Shown here: positions 48,601 through 54,438 of the stretch, one piece after another
Position numbering within the stretch: the first letter of the stretch is position 1
Layout of the letters: every line of letters begins with the position of its first letter
Assembly (NCBI RefSeq): GCF_000471905.2
Contig: NW_006500356.1
Coordinates: 2,157,109 to 2,221,108 of the forward strand
Direction: 5' to 3'
From: Amborella trichopoda
Taxonomy: Eukaryota; Streptophyta; Magnoliopsida; Amborellales; Amborellaceae
Length of the DNA stretch: 64,000 nt
The notes under the pieces: generated by a model
What the model was told of the DNA's origin: nothing
The model's input: the letters and a program-made list of their open reading frames with translations, nothing else
Databases searched by the model: none
Program-made: the position numbers and the translations under genes

Positions 48601-51600
48601 CTTGTTGTTAAGGCACACACACATGACCCGAAATAATCCTAAGAGCACCCATCTAAGGAGATTTTTTCGACCTCTGATGGATTTCTCTAATTAAAAAACT
48701 ATTTTCTGGTTTGTTATCAAATTATTTCATGAGCTTGTTCATCGAGATGAATATGGGCTGTGTACAAATATTGGACTCAAACAAATTCTCCAACATAGTT
48801 TTTTTTTTTTTGTGGAGTTTCTAGGCTTTGAGCTAATGTTGTAGTAATTAGCTCATGGGATTTGTAATCTTTCCCACATATATCTATATACACACATACA
48901 TATATATACATATATATATGTATGTGTGAAAGAACAAATTGTTCTTTTTTTTAATATCATAGACACATACACTATGGAAGGGAACCGAAATTTATCTTTC
49001 AACCACCAGTCTTTCAATGGTGTTCATGAAACCTTGAGATTTATCTCCGTTTTCCTACGAGTATAAGGGCATATAATCAACAAGTAATGATACTCACACT
49101 ACTATACTATAGTCAGTGGCATCTTTATAATTGAGAATTCACCCAATCATTTATCAATTAACCAAAAGTAAATTATCTAATCATTTATCTAATGATTATG
49201 GATCGTGATACCATGTTAAATGGACTTGAGATCCCATGATAAATGAGATTGTGGCCCCGTATATTCAAGTGTGAGCTCTTAAGGAGGATCAGCTCACGCA
49301 GCGTGGAACTGTGCTCACAGAGCACTAGGGAAGGTGCTCCCCATAACTATGCATGGTGCTGGCAAAGTTATGTGGAAGTAAACTTTAGGCTTATTCAGAA
49401 AGTAGACTCCAGGGAGTTTGATTTAGAAATTTTATATTGCATGTTAACAGTGAATAGAACTTTGAGGAATTTGGCTTTACAATGCTATGTTTGTAACCTG
49501 GTTTAACTCTGTATGGTGTAATCTACACTATCCTATACTGCAAGAAAGTCAAGGTTCAATTTCTTTGATATTAATGCTTCAGTCTCATTAGATGTGGCTG
49601 TATTTTACTTAAAGATTCTATAAAATTGTTCAGATTAAATGTGAAACTGAAAATTTCCTTCTTTAGTTTGCAGGAGCTGCTCAATCTCTTGGTGCTGGAG
49701 CCCTACTTGTTAATCCATGGAACATCACTGAAGTTGCTCGTTCAATTGGTGAGGCTTTAGAGATGCCAGCTGAAGAAAGGGAGAAACGGCATAGACATAA
49801 CTTTGAACATGTTACAATGCACACTGCACAAGTATGGGCTGAAACTTTTGTTAGGTATGGATCTCAAAACTTGCCCTGTTGATGGTTTTAATCTCTTCAT
49901 AAGAGATAAAAGTTGGAGTTTGGTTTAGCAATTTCTCTAATTCTATTTCGTTGTTTGTATTGTTCTATTATTGAGCATTTTGTCTGAGTATTTATTATTG
50001 GATTGCTTCAGAAAGATCACATTGTTATATTGAATGAACTGCTTTGTCAATCATCTTGAAAATTAAGAGTGTGCTAGTGTTCTATTGAGTTAAGACATGT
50101 TCCTATCACTAGTTTTCTCCTATGTGGTTTTTCATTGATGTTAATATTTGTTGACCAACTGAAACATGCCATTTATTTCTAAATATGCCAAATCAATCCT
50201 TGATTTCAAATTTGAGCATTTCAACTCTACAGAGCAAATTTTAATGGAGATTTGATTTACAACTATGAATTTTTTTTTTTTTTAGGGTAAATAGAACTAT
50301 GATTTCATTTTTGTAGATGAAACGTTTGTGCTTCCAAAGCATTTGTAGACATCAATAAATCTCAAAATTATGGATGGTCTTCTATAGTTCTATTCAAAGT
50401 TTGTTTAATGGGATATTATGGCATTTGATAAGATGGGTGCTTTGGTTTCTCTAAAAAAAATACTAAGCATGGCTTGGTCCTCCCTAATTGTTTCAGGCCT
50501 TATGTTTCACAGTCCACTTACCAATCAGCTACTTTTGAGATCTTATCGTATCTTAGTTAACTTCCACCAATCACAAATATTGCCCACTCCATTGAGCAAT
50601 GTTTAGTGATGCTTAACTTTGAGTTCCAGCAATTATTTATTGCCATGTTTTTGCTCTTTTCTTGATTCAAGAATTGATTATTATTCATGGACTTGTTTAA
50701 TTGCTCAAAAAATGTAAGTGTTTTTACATGTAGTTCCCCAATTATGGCATATAACTGCATAGCCGCCATGTGCTAAGTTTCTGTTGATCTTTGATAAGTG
50801 GAGATTGTAGTTTCCTCGAGTATTGATGAGCTGCTTTTGTCCTAGGTTTAACTCCATTGTAGATGCAACCCTTATAATAAATAAGATATCACATGAAATT
50901 CTATGAGATGAAGTATCTGTTGTCTCAATTTTGACCTCATTATCTGAGTTTGTGCTTATGGATATGTTTAAATGTTCATTTTCTGTTGCCTCTTTCTGCC
51001 TGTAATTTTCTTGCCTATATATTTCACTTGTAGTGAATTGAATGAAACCATAGTTGAAGCTCAACTACGGATTAGACATGACCCGCCTCTTCTTCCCATC
51101 AACACTGCAGTTGAACGATATCTCCATTCAGAGAATCGATTGCTCATACTGGTATCTTCTCTCATTGTGCAAAACCTTTTCTTTGTCTTTGTTCAAAACC
51201 TTTTTTTTTGTCATTGTACAAATCCTTTTTTTTATTATGTTCAGATATTACAGGGCCACATTTTATAATGCCGGTATTATATGCACAGTGTTGCTTAAAC
51301 AACTTGCTATTGGTGCATGTCAAGATTGGTTTACAATGGGTATCTATTTCAATCTTTGTTTGTCTGCATCATGTCTTAAATGTAGTTTCAATGGGTTGGC
51401 TTCTGTTGCCTTTATTCATTCAATGTGGTTAAAGGAGTTTAGCAACCAAGAGCGAGATGTTAATGCTGCTAACATGCTTTAAATGATTGTGTGCATGTGT
51501 CCCCATCAAAGATGGCAATTATAAGCCAAGCCTATTGTGAGTTATCCACTTCGAATCACATGAATCTGGTTTTTATGGCATTCTTCTAAAAATAATACTG

Positions 51601-54407
51601 TAGACTCTGTTTTCAAGTACCCTTTTACATGTATTGTGTTCTGACTTTCAAAGACAAGTACTCCCAGTACTCATAGGCGACTCCTAAGTAAAAATTCCAT
51701 ATTTATGGTCTTTATGGATTGTTTTTGTTACTCTCCCATTCCTTTTCTTTTCCAATAAATTTCAGCTTCAAATGACATTGTTTTTGGACATCAAATCTGA
51801 TCATTAAATCATAAAACACGTACATTGTCTTCAATCTTACCCTAAAAATGTTGGTTCCTACAATCTAAAGGCTAAAGATAACTTGCGAAAGCAGTTTTTC
51901 TTGGTGGTGGTTTGCTTGATTGAGTTTCTCTCAACCTTGAGGACACTGGGCAAAATATTGGACTTACAGTTCTTGACGAGTGGTAAGTCATTGTGGCACC
52001 TCAAACGCTATGTTTGTGAATCAAATAATGCATGCTGTTTGAGACTCATGACCCTTGATTTTGAAACTTAAATAGTAATTCTGAAGCTAGATGAAAAGAA
52101 ATAGACATTTTCTAGTGTGCTCTATTTAAAAGGTGCATATTACCTTACTGTATGTACTTTTGAAACTACAGGGATTCAATTCAACTTTGACAGAGCCCAT
52201 AGAAACTCGAGGAGGAAGGGGTGGTGATCAGATTAAAGAGATGGAGCTTACATTGCATCCTGAATTAAAAGAACCTCTAACAACTCTTTGCAATGACCCT
52301 AGGACAACAGTTGTGGTACTTAGTGGTAGTGAGAGAGATGTGTTGGACGTGGTATGCATGATTTCCAATGTACTTTAAGTTGAAAATATTCATTGATAAT
52401 TTACTTTTCTAAAATTTGTTAAATAATATCAACCCAATGCTATGAAATCTTCGTCACAGAATTTTGGGGAGTTCAACATGTGGTTGGCTGCGGAAAATGG
52501 AATGTTTTTGCGCCTTACCACGGGGGAGTGGATGACCACAATGCCAGAACATTTAAATATGGACTGGGTTGAAAGTGTAGAGGTTGGTATTGACATCTTT
52601 ATTAACAAGTACATTTCTTTTTGGCTAATTTGTTTGATTTTTTTTCACCAGCATGAAATAGCATTTGTATTTGTCCGATTATACATGTATTTACTATTGT
52701 ATTTCTCTTCTTTTAAACCTCCATTGCAAATTGCAGCTTGTATTCGAGTATTTTACCGAGAGGACTCCAAGATCTTATGTTGAAACACGTGAGACTTCAC
52801 TCGTGTGGAATTACAAGTATGCAGGTATGAAGCATGTGTAACATCTATCACACTTGTTGATTTTCTCTTGTGACGATTCTTATTCTCTCATCTCATATGC
52901 TCTTTATAGATGTTGAATTTGGAAGGCTTCAAGCAAGAGATATGTTGCAACATTTATGGACTGGTCCAATTTCTAATGCTGCTGTGGACGTTGTTCAAGG
53001 AAGTCGATCTGTTGAGGTCCGCTCTGTTGGTGTTTCAAAGGTTTGTATTTTTTTTGTCTTCATGGTTGCAAATCAGTACCTTTGTAGATGGAAAATTTTA
53101 TCTGCAATTTATAATGGATAACTTGGCTTTCAAGATAATGTTTTTGTAATGGTTAAGAATTTTTGGGGATTCCGTTAGTCTCTTGGCGGTCTGACCGACT
53201 CTTGGCTGTCTGACCGATGGCCAATCATGGTCATTGGATCTTTGGCAATGATAAGGGCAAGGAGACGTGATTGGTTCAAGTTAGATTTCTTTTTTATTCT
53301 TCGCAGTGTCATGTGTAAGTATTGTCATTGATTACTCTCTCTAACTTTTGGTTTGTTGTGTGAGCAGGGAGCAGCGATTGATCGGATTCTGGGAGAAATT
53401 GTGCACTATAAGCGCATGTCAACACCAATTGACTATGTTCTATGCATTGGCCACTTCTTAGGGAAGGTCTCTCTCTCTCTTTCTTATTAGTATAAACAAG
53501 ATGAGTAATAATTTGGATTGTAGATGGATATGCCAATAATGGTATGATCCGTGACCAAGCAGCCGCTAGGGCTATAGCCCAACCAACGAGGTGAACAATA
53601 GGGAATGAGACATCCCAAACATGGCATAACTTCGATAATTTGTCCCACTCTCCCTCCGTCTCCGTCCAACCCAACTGATTGGAGGGCCATGACCCTTACG
53701 TTTTGAAGAGTTCTCCAGAACAACCCAAACTCTTCTCAGAACGGCACTAACACTTGTTTTCACCCAGTTATGATCATTTACAATTTGGAAAAACTTGCAG
53801 GAGTTAATTTGTCAAGGCGTATAAATAATGAACTCTGAGTGTATTCAAGTTCTTCTCTTAGTATACTTTTTAGCAAAGTTTATCAAATCACACCAGTGAG
53901 ATACTAAAAATTTAGTATCTCACCCATTTCTTTAAATCTAATTTCAGTTGGCCATCGTTCTTTTGATCAAATTTCAAACAGCCCATCAACACAGCATTAT
54001 GGCTTTTGAAATTTATCAAATCAAAACTTTCCTGAAATGCTAAGTAGTTCAACTTTTAGACATGATTCCCCTGCTCTCTGTTGATTTTAACTATCAATAT
54101 GGTAGCATTTCCATATTACTTGCTGAAGAGCTGGGTGCTATTCTCATTATAGAAATTTCATTTTTCTTTTTCTTTTCCTTTATTATTCACTTAAAATTTG
54201 AAAACTTGCTGAGATTTACCAAGTTAAACATTTGACTTGGTGGATTGACACGGTTTTGGCGGGGACCCAATCATCCATTGAGTTTTAACTTTTCTAACAC
54301 TTCTCCATATGAGGTCATGTTTGGTCATTCTTACTCTGATATCTGAAGCCAAGTGTATGTGTGTGTATGCAAGTGTATGTGTGTGTATGCAAGCGCATGG
54401 GTCTCCG

Positions 54408-54438
<31 letters not shown>

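Larger units (their letters stand above)
47609..49666 (+). other. TPS1 intron 9
   Basis: 2058 nt. Contains hAT miniature element 3 and an AT/GT-rich palindromic microsatellite (48873-48928). 48334-48870 and 48930-49660 hold nothing I can identify. Confidence 0.7.

Noticed and set aside
51054-51482. A 142-codon open frame overlapping exon 11
   Set aside because: Out of frame with TPS1 for most of its length and made of intron 11 sequence; the exon is explained by the [14 protein letters not shown] frame.
53154-53280. Short repeated words (gtctgaccga) in intron 15 as a regulatory array
   Set aside because: Only two adjacent copies of a ten-base word; too little to support a feature.
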